From Allorhizobium undicola ORS 992 = ATCC 700741 (lineage in GTDB: Bacteria > Pseudomonadota > Alphaproteobacteria > Rhizobiales > Rhizobiaceae): a DNA stretch of 64,000 bases. The position numbers and the translations under genes are program-made. The stretch spans positions 25,693-89,692 of the forward strand of contig NZ_JHXQ01000018.1 in NCBI RefSeq assembly GCF_000621665.1. Direction: 5' to 3'. Numbering within the stretch: position 1 is the first letter of the stretch; each line of letters begins with the position of its first letter. The notes below the pieces were generated by a model that saw only the letters and a list, made by a program, of their open reading frames with translations, was not told the DNA's origin and did not search any database. Positions 25,336-32,179 of this stretch are shown here, one piece after another.

Positions 25336-26769
25336 CGCCAGCACCGCCGCCGTTGCGGCAAGCGCCGTGAGGCCCTTGTCAGTGATCCGCCATTGTGCAT
25401 CATCCAGCCGGGCAATCAGTTCGCCTGCGGCCATGTCTTCAATGAGCGCCACAGCCACGCTGTCGCGCACGCCAATGCCCCGCCGCAGCGTGACGGTGTC
25501 AAATCCCTCTTCGCGCTCTGCCGCGAAAATCAGCGCGCGGGCCAGCTCCTCGCTCACGCGCTCATCCAGCGTCTTGCGCGGTGTTTTGCGCGAGAAATCC
25601 TCTTCAGGCTCAGCAAAGACCAGCGGCGAAATGCAGCCGCCAGCACCAGGCGCCAGCGGCTCCGCCTGCTGGAACTTCGCCCAGTCGACGCGGATCATCT
25701 GCGGGAAGCCGCCGCCATAGCTGCCGTCTTCATTCCGCTCCCAGATGAACCATGCGGTGTTCATCTGGGAGGAGGCCTTGTTGCCCTCCCGGCCGTCACG
25801 GTGCATCATCGGCAGGCGGCGGGTGAAAACATAGATGCGCGACGGCGGGCATTCGTCCATCGCAAAGCAGCGGTCTGGATCTTCAAAACCGGCCAGAAAA
25901 TTGAGGTTCAACAACATCGCCATCTTGCGTGGCTGATGCTCCCGCAGCGCATGGGCGATGTAGGCGTTGGCAATCCCATAAGGCGGGTTGGTGACGATGT
26001 CGAAGCCATCGCCCGCCCGCACCGAGGCAAGAAAATCGCCCACGGCCTGCACCTCGCCATATTGCGTGGTAATGCCGCGATCCTCAAAATCGGCAATGGC
26101 CACCTCATAGCCCGCCGCCTCCAGGGGTCGCAGAATGGCGCCCTTGCCCACACTGGGCTCCAGCACGGCAAGGCCAAAGCTTTCCAGCGCCAGCAGTGTG
26201 TGCATGGCCTCAACGGGCGTTTCGTAAAGATCCAGCCCCCGCTCTTCATCCGAAGCGGTCTTGGTGCCGATTGCATGGCCCGCCGCCTTTTTCAGCGCCG
26301 CCCGGCTGGGTTCAAGCCCTTCGGCTATGCGTGTCTCGACAATGCGCTCCACAAAGCCGGGATCGGCCCGCGCCGCATCGCGAAGCTGCCGCGCTTCATG
26401 CAGGCGGCGCTTGTCAATGCCGACATCATTGAGGGAAAAATGGTCCGCGTCCTGGACCTTTTCCTTGTCTGGTCTGCCGCGCAGCAGCGCGCCCTTGGCC
26501 TGCGCCTCGTCCACGGCATCCGCCATGGCAATGGTGCAGATCGTTTCAATCTTCAGCGCATCGGCCTGCATGCGCCGGGCCTTTTCAATCATCGCCCGGC
26601 TGGCCTTCACACGCTCACCGGTGCGGGCAGCGGCCTTGGCCTCGTCATAGGCAATGGAGGAAAGTTTCAATGCCTGCTGCACATCGCCCTGATCAAACAG
26701 ACAACGCGCCCGCTCGATCACCTCCGGCAGTTCGGCCATATTGGCAGGCAGAATGGCGGGGGCGTTCAT
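25294..26769 (-). CDS. Class I SAM-dependent N6-adenine DNA methyltransferase
   Basis: A 491-aa protein. Residues 1-165 are helical and Ala/Arg-rich and may bind DNA. The catalytic part has SAM motif I VLEPSVGKG (202-210) and motif IV NPPY (261-264, in FDIVTNPPYGIANAYIAHAL). The N-terminal region with SLNDVGIDKRRLHEARQLRD resembles ParB-related phage proteins. The final residues, a small winged-helix-like region (WRITDKGLTALAA), may contribute to DNA binding. No cognate nuclease is nearby, so an orphan enzyme protecting phage DNA is likely. Confidence 0.85.
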   Translation of the reverse strand: MNAPAILPANMAELPEVIERARCLFDQGDVQQALKLSSIAYDEAKAAARTGERVKASRAMIEKARRMQADALKIETICTIAMADAVDEAQAKGALLRGRPDKEKVQDADHFSLNDVGIDKRRLHEARQLRDAARADPGFVERIVETRIAEGLEPSRAALKKAAGHAIGTKTASDEERGLDLYETPVEAMHTLLALESFGLAVLEPSVGKGAILRPLEAAGYEVAIADFEDRGITTQYGEVQAVGDFLASVRAGDGFDIVTNPPYGIANAYIAHALREHQPRKMAMLLNLNFLAGFEDPDRCFAMDECPPSRIYVFTRRLPMMHRDGREGNKASSQMNTAWFIWERNEDGSYGGGFPQMIRVDWAKFQQAEPLAPGAGGCISPLVFAEPEEDFSRKTPRKTLDERVSEELARALIFAAEREEGFDTVTLRRGIGVRDSVAVALIEDMAAGELIARLDDAQWRITDKGLTALAATAAVLAGRKISHIVELEGE

Positions 26770-26772
26770 GGC

Positions 26773-26961
26773 TCACCACCCCGCCCTGTTCGCGTCTTCC
26801 AGCAGGTCGCAGACTTCCTGCTCCGTGAGCTGCAAATCCTGCGCAATGGCCGTGGTATTCATGCCGCGCTGAAAAAACGCCTGCACCACCAGTTCCATGC
26901 GGCGGCGCTTGGCAGTGAGCCGCACCTGATCGTAATTTTCCAGAAGGCCGCGCGCGCTCAT
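26773..26961 (-). CDS. Small helix-turn-helix-like phage protein, 62 aa
   Basis: Starts at ATG 26961, overlapping the previous stop (ATGA). The sequence (MSARGLLENYDQVRLTAKRR) contains a possible helix-turn-helix (GMNTTAIAQDLQLTEQEVCD). It is part of the tightly packed leftward early operon. Function unknown. Confidence 0.6.
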   Translation of the reverse strand: MSARGLLENYDQVRLTAKRRRMELVVQAFFQRGMNTTAIAQDLQLTEQEVCDLLEDANRAGW

Positions 26962-27209
26962 GATTGTGCCCCCTGGCACTCGATGTTCCAGAGCTGGGCG
27001 GTCAGTCTGGCTGGTTGCGGACAAGATTCCCAAGAAAGAATTTCAGAAGAATCCGATGCGCAAAAAGCTGCGCCACATGCAAACCGACGCACGAAACCCC
27101 CGAAAATCAGCGATTGATTTTGGGATTGCGCATCAGTTTCAAGCGCTGCCGCCCCACACTGCGGGCAGGCATGCACTCGTCTCAACTTCTGCACATGCAC
27201 CTCACCCAC
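26958..27209 (-). CDS. Zinc-ribbon-like phage protein, 83 aa
   Basis: GTG 27209 is preceded by a strong GGGAGG at 5 nt, which decides the start. The protein has CPQCG at 15-19 and later cysteines (FACGAAFC) that could complete a zinc site. The arrangement recalls Lar-type restriction-alleviation proteins, but the second knuckle is imperfect (CGAAFC), so this is only a suggestion. It overlaps both neighbours. Confidence 0.55.
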   Translation of the reverse strand: MGEVHVQKLRRVHACPQCGAAALETDAQSQNQSLIFGGFVRRFACGAAFCASDSSEILSWESCPQPARLTAQLWNIECQGAQS

Positions 27210-27393
27210 GGTCGCCTCCCTGGGCCGCGCCGCAGTGGCTGCAATGCCGTTCGATGATTTCTGCCGTGGTCAGCGTTTCGCCACAGGCGCGGCACACGCC
27301 AAAATCCCGCTGCGACGGCTTTGCCGCCGCCAGAGTGATTTCGCGAAAATGCCGCCGGTTGGCGCGGTCGAGAATGTCTTGCACCGGCGTCAT
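27202..27393 (-). CDS. Small zinc-finger phage protein, 63 aa
   Basis: A compact protein with two CxxC knuckles, CRACGE (34-39) and CSHCGA (51-56), giving a four-cysteine zinc ribbon as in small DksA/TraR-like and other phage C4 proteins. ATG 27393 follows the CII-like gene by 2 nt. The HFREI opening is shared with no family I recognise. Likely an early regulator or host-interaction factor. Confidence 0.65.
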   Translation of the reverse strand: MTPVQDILDRANRRHFREITLAAAKPSQRDFGVCRACGETLTTAEIIERHCSHCGAAQGGDRG

Positions 27394-27395
27394 GC

Positions 27396-27854
27396 TCAGC
27401 CCCTCGCCTTCACGAGGATTTCTTCCACCTGCCGCACCAGCGGCAGCCCTGCGCGGATGATGTCTTCCCGTTCGCGGGCGTCGATCCGGTTATCCGCCGT
27501 GGCATCAGCCACAACGCCCGCCAGCCGGGCAGCACTGAGCGAAAGCGAAAGCGCATCACGCTCCGTCAGCCTTGCCGCGCCGTCCGCCCCCTCATCCGGC
27601 ACCAGCCGGTAGCCCAGGAGCCGCGCCATTTCGGCCAAAATCACCGGCTGGCCGGCGCGAAGATCGGCCTCAACGGCAATATCGATCGGAATCAGCGATT
27701 GCGCATGATCCGGCCCAAGCGCCGCATATTTCGACAGCGCAGAAACACCAACGCGGGTCAGGGCGGCAAAGCTGGTCACGCCACCGCCCAGCACATAGGA
27801 CGCCTCTGTCGCGCCCTTCAAATTGCCGATCTGCCGTTCACTGAGCGAACGCAT
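27396..27854 (-). CDS. Phage regulatory protein, CII/CP76-like
   Basis: A 152-aa protein from ATG 27854. It opens MRSLSERQIGNLKGATEASY, with a helix-turn-helix-like segment (FAALTRVGVSALSKYAALGP). The layout (N-terminal DNA-binding helices, then a helical oligomerisation part) resembles the Phage_CP76/CII regulator family found at this place in alphaproteobacterial phages. It is the first gene after the terminator-rich stretch downstream of cro, the same place as cII in lambda. Confidence 0.7.
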   Translation of the reverse strand: MRSLSERQIGNLKGATEASYVLGGGVTSFAALTRVGVSALSKYAALGPDHAQSLIPIDIAVEADLRAGQPVILAEMARLLGYRLVPDEGADGAARLTERDALSLSLSAARLAGVVADATADNRIDAREREDIIRAGLPLVRQVEEILVKARG

Positions 27855-28209
27855 TAAAACCTCCGGAAACAGGTCAAGGAAACAAAACGGCCAAAGGATT
27901 CCATGACGCACCCCACGCGCATGCCTTACGCATGAGCAGGCGAACGGAGACCGGAACCAATGACGGAAAAAGGAAAACGGCAGACCGGGGAGTGCGGCCC
28001 CGATCTGCCATCATGCCGCCGCAACGCAATCCCAGGCGCGACAGCAGAAAAGAACCGGGCGGCGACGGGCACGAGGCACCGCCCGGCCCCAGACTGCGGC
28101 AGAGAGCCAACCGCAGCCCGAGAGGAAACCATGCGCGCCGCAGACTGCCGGTTGCAGCCCGCGACGCGCCGTGCAAGGTTGCGCGCGCAAACAAACCGCA
28201 ACCAAGGAC
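27855..28209. other. Non-coding stretch with consecutive hairpins
   Basis: No convincing gene lies in these 355 bases; frames on either strand are low-complexity Arg/Pro/Ala or antisense shadows. Four inverted repeats follow each other: 27979-28009 (12-bp stem, one mismatch), 28055-28086 (8 bp), 28094-28116 (6 bp) and 28133-28169 (8 of 9 bp). The promoter of the CII-like gene, if separate, and of the rightward 97-aa gene should also lie here. I see no clear -35/-10 pair. Confidence 0.6.
27979..28009 (-). terminator. Terminator for leftward early transcripts, before the CII-like gene
   Basis: On the minus strand GGCAGATCGGGG pairs with CCCCGGTCTGCC (one mismatch) and is followed by GTTTTCCTTTTTCC. 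It lies 125 nt before the CII-like gene and would limit transcription from the cro promoter, like tR1 of lambda. Confidence 0.65.
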
Positions 28210-28503
28210 ATGAGACCTATGAACGACGAAAGACTGGAAGACGCGAAATATGTTGGCGCCTACATCGAATCGATGGAACTTGCGCTGCGCGTTATTCTCG
28301 CCAGCCTTCCCGCCAAAAACCGCGCCTATACCCTCTCGCGCCTGAACGATTTCTACGAAAATCACCAGCTGCTGGTGGAAGACAACGCGACGGACGAAAG
28401 AATGACCCGGCGCGACGCTGCCTTCGACCTGTGGGAGGCCCTGGCGGAAACCGCCGAGGAGGAGCAAAGCATCATGCGCTCTTACAATCAGCCTCAGGAC
28501 TGA
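28210..28503 (+). CDS. Hypothetical phage protein, 97 aa
   Basis: A lone rightward gene in an otherwise leftward region. The protein (MRPMNDERLEDAKYVGAYIE, SMELALRVILASLPAKNRAY) is acidic and helical, with normal codon use. AAGG lies just ahead of ATG 28210; ATG 28219 is an alternative with better spacing. Its 3' end overlaps that of the convergent 72-aa gene by 32 nt. Function unknown. Confidence 0.6.
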   Translation: MRPMNDERLEDAKYVGAYIESMELALRVILASLPAKNRAYTLSRLNDFYENHQLLVEDNATDERMTRRDAAFDLWEALAETAEEEQSIMRSYNQPQD

Positions 28504-28690
28504 CAGCGTTTTCAAGCACCTTGAGGCGGGCTTCCATTCGCATTTTGTCAGCCTTTTCGCGATCCAAAGGCCGTCGCACGAATTCCTTGTCATACCGGGC
28601 GTTGCGCTGTCTCTGCTCACGCAACTGAAGCGCGGGCAAAATGATGGCGAGAACGGCGCGAGCCATAAGGTTTCTGATGTGTCTGCGCAT
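28472..28690 (-). CDS. Hypothetical phage protein, 72 aa
   Basis: ATG 28690 has an excellent AGGAG at 6 nt. The product (MRRHIRNLMARAVLAIILPA) has a basic N-terminus, one short hydrophobic helix (about 10-22) and a charged helical remainder, suggesting a small membrane-associated protein. It lies between two terminators downstream of cro. Confidence 0.6.
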   Translation of the reverse strand: MRRHIRNLMARAVLAIILPALQLREQRQRNARYDKEFVRRPLDREKADKMRMEARLKVLENAVSPEADCKSA

Positions 28691-28711
28691 GTCTTACTCC
28701 TGTTGGGGTTG

Positions 28712-28757
28712 GAAAAAGAAAAGCTCTCCGGCGCATGTGGCCCGCCAGCCGGAGAGC
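28712..28757 (-). terminator. Terminator downstream of the Cro-like gene
   Basis: A perfect 9-bp stem, GCTCTCCGG/CCGGAGAGC (28723-28757), followed on the minus strand by TTTTCTTTTTCC. It lies 64 nt beyond the Cro-like stop. Just upstream, 28763-28796, a second perfect stem CCGTGCGC/GCGCACGG could form in the same RNA. Confidence 0.75.
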
Positions 28758-28820
28758 AGTTGCCGTGCGCCGAGGACTGGAGGGAGGAGCGCACGGGTTG
28801 GGGAGAAAGGTTGGGCGCGC

Positions 28821-29093
28821 TCATTCGGCGGCCTCAATGATTGGCTGGACGGCGTCAACGCCCTCAAAAACGGCGGGCTTGTTAGCCTTGAGCCAGTCGA
28901 TGCGATCTGCATGCATGTCTTCAGGCGTTACGGCGCCATTCGTCAGGCGCATGATCTTCTGAATAATCGGCGCGTCCGGGCTATGAGCGCCGCTTTCATA
29001 GCGCTGATAGTTGCGTGCGTGGCCTATGCCCAGCGCTTTGGCGCAGGCATCCAGGGTCATTTTGTGCGTTAGTCGCCACTCTTTGAGCCTCAT
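28821..29093 (-). CDS. Cro-like helix-turn-helix regulator
   Basis: A 90-aa protein with a helix-turn-helix at about 10-35 (HKMTLDACAKALGIGHARNY, QRYESGAHSP), divergent from the CI-like repressor with the operators between them. The ATG at 29093 has no good ribosome site and lies where transcription from the TTGACA promoter (29130-29125) should start, so the mRNA may be leaderless. It is the first gene of the leftward operon. Confidence 0.8.
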   Translation of the reverse strand: MRLKEWRLTHKMTLDACAKALGIGHARNYQRYESGAHSPDAPIIQKIMRLTNGAVTPEDMHADRIDWLKANKPAVFEGVDAVQPIIEAAE

Positions 29094-29103
29094 GGCTCAA
29101 TAT

Positions 29104-29180
29104 ATGGCTCAATTAGCCAAATATTGTCAATCAGAAATATGGCTTAAATGGCCATTACCAACAATGGCCGAAACAGCCAT
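29104..29180. promoter_or_regulatory. Immunity operators and divergent cro/cI promoters
   Basis: Three 17-bp sites fit ATGGCY-N5-RGCCAT: 29104-29120 (one mismatch at the end), 29139-29155 and 29164-29180. A half-site lies at 29092. Leftward, TTGACA (29130-29125) is followed 18 nt later by CATATA, with the first operator between them. Rightward, TTACCA (29155-29160) and CATAAT (29178-29183) are 17 nt apart and overlap the third operator. This predicts repression of cro and autoregulation of cI. Confidence 0.75.
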
Positions 29181-29205
29181 AATATTTAAAAAATTTGGAA
29201 ACCCC

Positions 29206-29880
29206 ATGCGTACGAAAAAACCCATTCCGCCGAATAACATTCGGGCGCTTCGCACTGCGCGCGGCATGTCCATGGATGCGCTCGGCGCCAAGATCGGCAC
29301 GGACGCATCCACCATCAACAAACTGGAAAAAGGGCGCACACGGCTGGACGCCGAAAGGCTAAGGCTGATTGCGGCCGCGCTGGAGGTGGACCCATCTGCA
29401 ATTTTGGAAGACGGCCCAGAACAAGCGGAGCCAGCACCGGCGGCGCGACAGGAGCCAGCACGCCAACCGGAAACCCCCATGCTGCGCATCATGGGTTCAG
29501 CCGCAGGATCCGTCATGCAGGGCACATTCCAGATGACGGACGGCCCCGTTGACTACATCGAAATGCCCCGAGCCCTGGAGCACGCCAAAGGCATTTATGC
29601 GCTTTACGTGGTGGGAAATTCCATGGAGCCGATGTTTCGCCATGGCTCGATCTGCGTCGTCAGCGAATTCCGTCCGCCGCGCGTAGGCGATGCCGTAGTG
29701 ATCCAAGAAAAGAGGGGCGAAAACGCCCCGCTTCAAGCTTCGATCGGCATTCTCGAATCACGGACGAACGGCAAGGTAATGCTGAGAAAGCTCAATCCGT
29801 CGGCCATCATTGAGTTTAAGAGCGAGTATATCAGCACCATTCACAAGGTTCTGGATTTCAACGATTTGCTGGGTGTTTAA
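29206..29880 (+). CDS. CI-like repressor, HTH plus S24 peptidase domain
   Basis: A 224-aa protein; I chose ATG 29206 because the predicted cI transcription start (about 29190) excludes ATG 29164, which lies in an operator. Residues 10-60 are an HTH_3 domain (NIRALRTARGMSMDALGAKI). A Pro/Glu/Ala linker follows, then the LexA/CI-type C-terminal domain with the serine S139 in VGNSMEP and a possible Ala-Gly cleavage bond at A100-G101. In the usual catalytic lysine position (K-K/R-L) I see R194-K195-L, so self-cleavage is uncertain. Confidence 0.88.
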   Translation: MRTKKPIPPNNIRALRTARGMSMDALGAKIGTDASTINKLEKGRTRLDAERLRLIAAALEVDPSAILEDGPEQAEPAPAARQEPARQPETPMLRIMGSAAGSVMQGTFQMTDGPVDYIEMPRALEHAKGIYALYVVGNSMEPMFRHGSICVVSEFRPPRVGDAVVIQEKRGENAPLQASIGILESRTNGKVMLRKLNPSAIIEFKSEYISTIHKVLDFNDLLGV

Positions 29881-29905
29881 AAAGCCTACACTCAGCAAAC
29901 CCACC

Positions 29906-30211
29906 TCATCTGGCGCACTTCTGCATAAGGTAAGCAGCATCTTCGAGTTCGTCAGCGTAGGCGCTCAAGACCTTTCTCGCCTCAGCATTTCGCCGGTCTA
30001 GCGCCTCAAGCGCTTTACGTTCTTCGCCGGCAAACTGGGAAATTGCCTTGCTCAAGTCTACAGCTTTTGTTGCCTCAGCCATGGAGCGCACTCCGGTTGC
30101 CGCATCGACAAGGGGCTTTGCCAGGTCCTTGCACAGTGCCGCTTGAGGCTGCGAATGGGCTATCGCGCTTGTCGTGAGCACCGCGAACAGGGTGATAATA
30201 TGGGCTCTCAC
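29906..30211 (-). CDS. Small secreted protein (prophage moron)
   Basis: GTG 30211 has GAGG at 5 nt and gives a 101-aa product with a signal peptide (MRAHIITLFAVLTTSAIAHS) followed by a helical, charged mature part with two cysteines (ALCKDLAKP and LMQKCAR), which could form a disulfide. It should be periplasmic. It is convergent with cI and coupled to the lipoprotein gene upstream (stop and start regions are 8 nt apart). Such genes in immunity regions often alter the lysogen's envelope. Confidence 0.6.
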   Translation of the reverse strand: MRAHIITLFAVLTTSAIAHSQPQAALCKDLAKPLVDAATGVRSMAEATKAVDLSKAISQFAGEERKALEALDRRNAEARKVLSAYADELEDAAYLMQKCAR

Positions 30212-30218
30212 GGCAACC

Positions 30219-30617
30219 TCACTTTTTGTAAGCAATGCCGGTGGCGATCAGCGCTGACCAGCAATTTTTTACCAGCGCCGCCGGATCGTTATAAACCTGC
30301 ACGGAATGCACAGCATTATAGCCCCGAGCCTTCGCCTGCTGCTTCATCAGGTTGAGGGCATTCTCCCTGCTCGGCTCCGGATCCCACATCTTGTTGCGGC
30401 AAGATGTGCCTATCACGCGCTGGTCTTCCTTAGCCAAAGCAGGCCCAGTCTGCGTTATCTCGACCTCTGAGACTTCTGCGACAGACGCGCGCCCTCCAAG
30501 CCCGGTGTGAACCGGGCCGACATCGTTATTTTGAGCGATGGACCCGCAGCCGGAAACGCCAGCCGCAACGACCAGCACCAGACACACCTTCAGCCAATTC
30601 CCCTTTACCTTTTTCAC
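30219..30617 (-). CDS. Outer-membrane-type lipoprotein (prophage moron)
   Basis: GTG 30617 behind GGGGG gives 132 aa with a lipoprotein signal: MKKVKGNWLKVCLVLVVAAG, lipobox VSGC with the lipidated cysteine at 24. The mature part includes TSCRNKMWDPEPSRENAL, AKARGYNAVHSVQVYND and a second cysteine near the C-terminus. Its promoter probably lies near the second operator cluster (30693), so it may be expressed in the lysogen or on induction. Superinfection exclusion is a possible role. Confidence 0.65.
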   Translation of the reverse strand: MKKVKGNWLKVCLVLVVAAGVSGCGSIAQNNDVGPVHTGLGGRASVAEVSEVEITQTGPALAKEDQRVIGTSCRNKMWDPEPSRENALNLMKQQAKARGYNAVHSVQVYNDPAALVKNCWSALIATGIAYKK

Positions 30618-30692
30618 AGCAGCCCCCTTTGCGCGCCAGGCGCTAAATTCCCCAAAGCAAATACAACCTTAAAAATCAGCCGCTTAAACGCA

Positions 30693-30747
30693 ATGGCTTA
30701 TTTAGCCATTTTTCGGCTTGACATGAAATGGCTTATTTAGCCATATT
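30693..30747 (+). promoter_or_regulatory. Rightward early promoter with two repressor operators
   Basis: Two identical perfect palindromes ATGGCTTATTTAGCCAT lie at 30693-30709 and 30728-30744. Between them is TTGACA (30718-30723), followed 18 nt later by CATATT (30742-30747), so the second operator covers the spacer. They match the cro/cI operators, making this the equivalent of lambda oL/pL. It should drive the operon from 30868 to the integrase. Confidence 0.8.
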
Positions 30748-30867
30748 AGCGCCATCCACCGAGCCAAGCCATCGTCGGCCCGGTGGAGATCACGCAGCCG
30801 CCGGGTGGCGCCATCAACCCCCACTCCCCCTACGCCACCCGCCATTCCAACCACTTAAGAGGCACCC

Positions 30868-31734
30868 ATGCGCAGCATAGTCATGCAGGCCGATCCAACC
30901 ATTCAGGCGAAGCCGGGCTCTTGCCCGATGCTGGAATGGCTGCCCATTGAAAAGCTGGTGGTGGATGAAACTTACCAGCGGGATTTGCAGCGCAACAATT
31001 GGAAGGCGATTCGCGCTATCGCGGAGAAATTTCGCTGGTCGCGGTTCTCACCGGTGTTTTGTGCGCCGGTGGAGGGCGGGCGGTTTGCAATCATTGACGG
31101 GCAACATCGCGTTCATGCGGCCGCGCTTTGCGGTATTGACGCCGTACCGTGCCAGATTGTGCAGATGGATCGCGCCGAACAGGCCGAGGCCTTTGCCGCG
31201 GTGAATGGTGAAGTGACCGCTATTACGACATGGAACATTTTTCGTGCGGAACTTGCTGCCGGCCATGAAAAGGCTGTGGCGCTTTGCCGCGCCGTTGAAG
31301 CTGCAGGCTGCAAAATGGCAACCAGCAACGGCAGCAAGGCCACCAAAAAGGCTGGCACGATCTACTTCCTGGCCGCCGCGCGCGAGCTGCACACCAAATA
31401 TGGCGACCGGCTAACGCAGGCGCTCAGCATTTTTTTGAAGTGTAACGGTTTTGACGACAGTGCGGAGCTATGGGCGGCAAACATCATGCACCCCATGCTG
31501 GAAGCACTGTGCAGCGCGCCGCCCTTCATTGCTCACCCCGCTATTGTCACCGCCATCGACGATTTTGACGTGTGGGCAACTGTCGATGACCTGGAGGCGG
31601 AGCGTCGGCGCCGTCGATCGCTTGGCCTGCCATTGGTCAGCGGCAAGGAAATGCTCCGGGAGGCGTTCTTCAAGCATCTGGCGGCGGAGCTTTCGCCAGC
31701 ACGGGTTTCGGTCAAAGCCGCCAAGACAGCCTGA
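30868..31734 (+). CDS. ParB/Srx-fold protein (DUF6551-like)
   Basis: A 288-aa protein with an N-terminal ParB-type nuclease-like domain: LPIEKLVVDETYQRDLQRNN and the signature FAIIDGQHRVHAAALCGID (G-Q-H-R motif at about 86-89). The rest is helical (VNGEVTAITTWNIFRAELAA). Phage proteins of this type are thought to act on DNA, but the function is not established. It is the first gene of the rightward operon, with AGAGG ahead of ATG 30868. Confidence 0.8.
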   Translation: MRSIVMQADPTIQAKPGSCPMLEWLPIEKLVVDETYQRDLQRNNWKAIRAIAEKFRWSRFSPVFCAPVEGGRFAIIDGQHRVHAAALCGIDAVPCQIVQMDRAEQAEAFAAVNGEVTAITTWNIFRAELAAGHEKAVALCRAVEAAGCKMATSNGSKATKKAGTIYFLAAARELHTKYGDRLTQALSIFLKCNGFDDSAELWAANIMHPMLEALCSAPPFIAHPAIVTAIDDFDVWATVDDLEAERRRRRSLGLPLVSGKEMLREAFFKHLAAELSPARVSVKAAKTA

Positions 31735-31797
31735 TCCGCTCCGGTTGCCGCAGCTCGCCGCTGCGGTTTCCCGAGCGGACCAGGAAAGGTAGACGAT

Positions 31798-31956
31798 ATG
31801 CCGAAAGACCTTGATCACACCATCACCCGCATTCCCGTTTCTGCCGAGGCTATGGCCCGGGCGGACGCTGCGATGAACCGCAGCGAGGGTGCTTCCCTGC
31901 TTATGGGGCTTGGCCTTGGCCTTGCGCTGTGGGCGCTCATTCTGACTGTTGCGTGA
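31798..31956 (+). CDS. Tiny membrane protein, 52 aa
   Basis: A short frame from ATG 31798, behind AGGAAAGG, reads MPKDLDHTITRIPVSAEAMA ... and ends with a membrane helix (LLMGLGLGLALWALILTVA). The next gene starts 8 nt after its stop. It is probably a single-pass inner-membrane protein of the early operon. Unknown function. Confidence 0.6.
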   Translation: MPKDLDHTITRIPVSAEAMARADAAMNRSEGASLLMGLGLGLALWALILTVA

Positions 31957-31963
31957 GGATGCC

Positions 31964-32179
31964 ATGGTAGCCCCCACTCAAGATCAGGCGCTGGCAAATC
32001 GCCTGCGCGCCTACCAGCTGGAAAATGACCAGCTGCGCGCAGCACTGTACCGCGCGCACCGTGAGCTGGACCCGGCCACGGATCTGACACCGCAATCCCC
32101 ATTTCTGGAGCTTGCACGGCTGCCGGAAGCATTGCGGCACCAGCTCCAGCTTTTCAAGGCGGAGCTGCGCAAATCATGA
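31964..32179 (+). CDS. Hypothetical coiled-coil phage protein, 71 aa
   Basis: ATG 31964 behind GAGG. The protein (MVAPTQDQALANRLRAYQLE) begins with a leucine-rich coiled coil (RLRAYQLENDQLRAALYRAH). Overlaps the next gene by 4 nt, so coupled translation is likely. No known family. Confidence 0.55.
   Translation: MVAPTQDQALANRLRAYQLENDQLRAALYRAHRELDPATDLTPQSPFLELARLPEALRHQLQLFKAELRKS

Noticed and set aside
27960..28628. 222-codon open frame on the plus strand
   Set aside because: Low-complexity Arg/Ala/Thr protein overlapping the better-supported 97-aa gene in another frame; open because of high GC content.
27874..28824. 316-codon open frame on the minus strand across 27874-28824
   Set aside because: It is antisense to the 97-aa rightward gene, crosses two hairpin terminators, has no ribosome site, and its protein is Ser/Arg/Pro-rich without family features.
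29164..29205. Earlier ATG (29164) as start of the CI-like repressor
   Set aside because: It lies inside an operator and upstream of the predicted transcription start at about 29190, and lacks a ribosome site.
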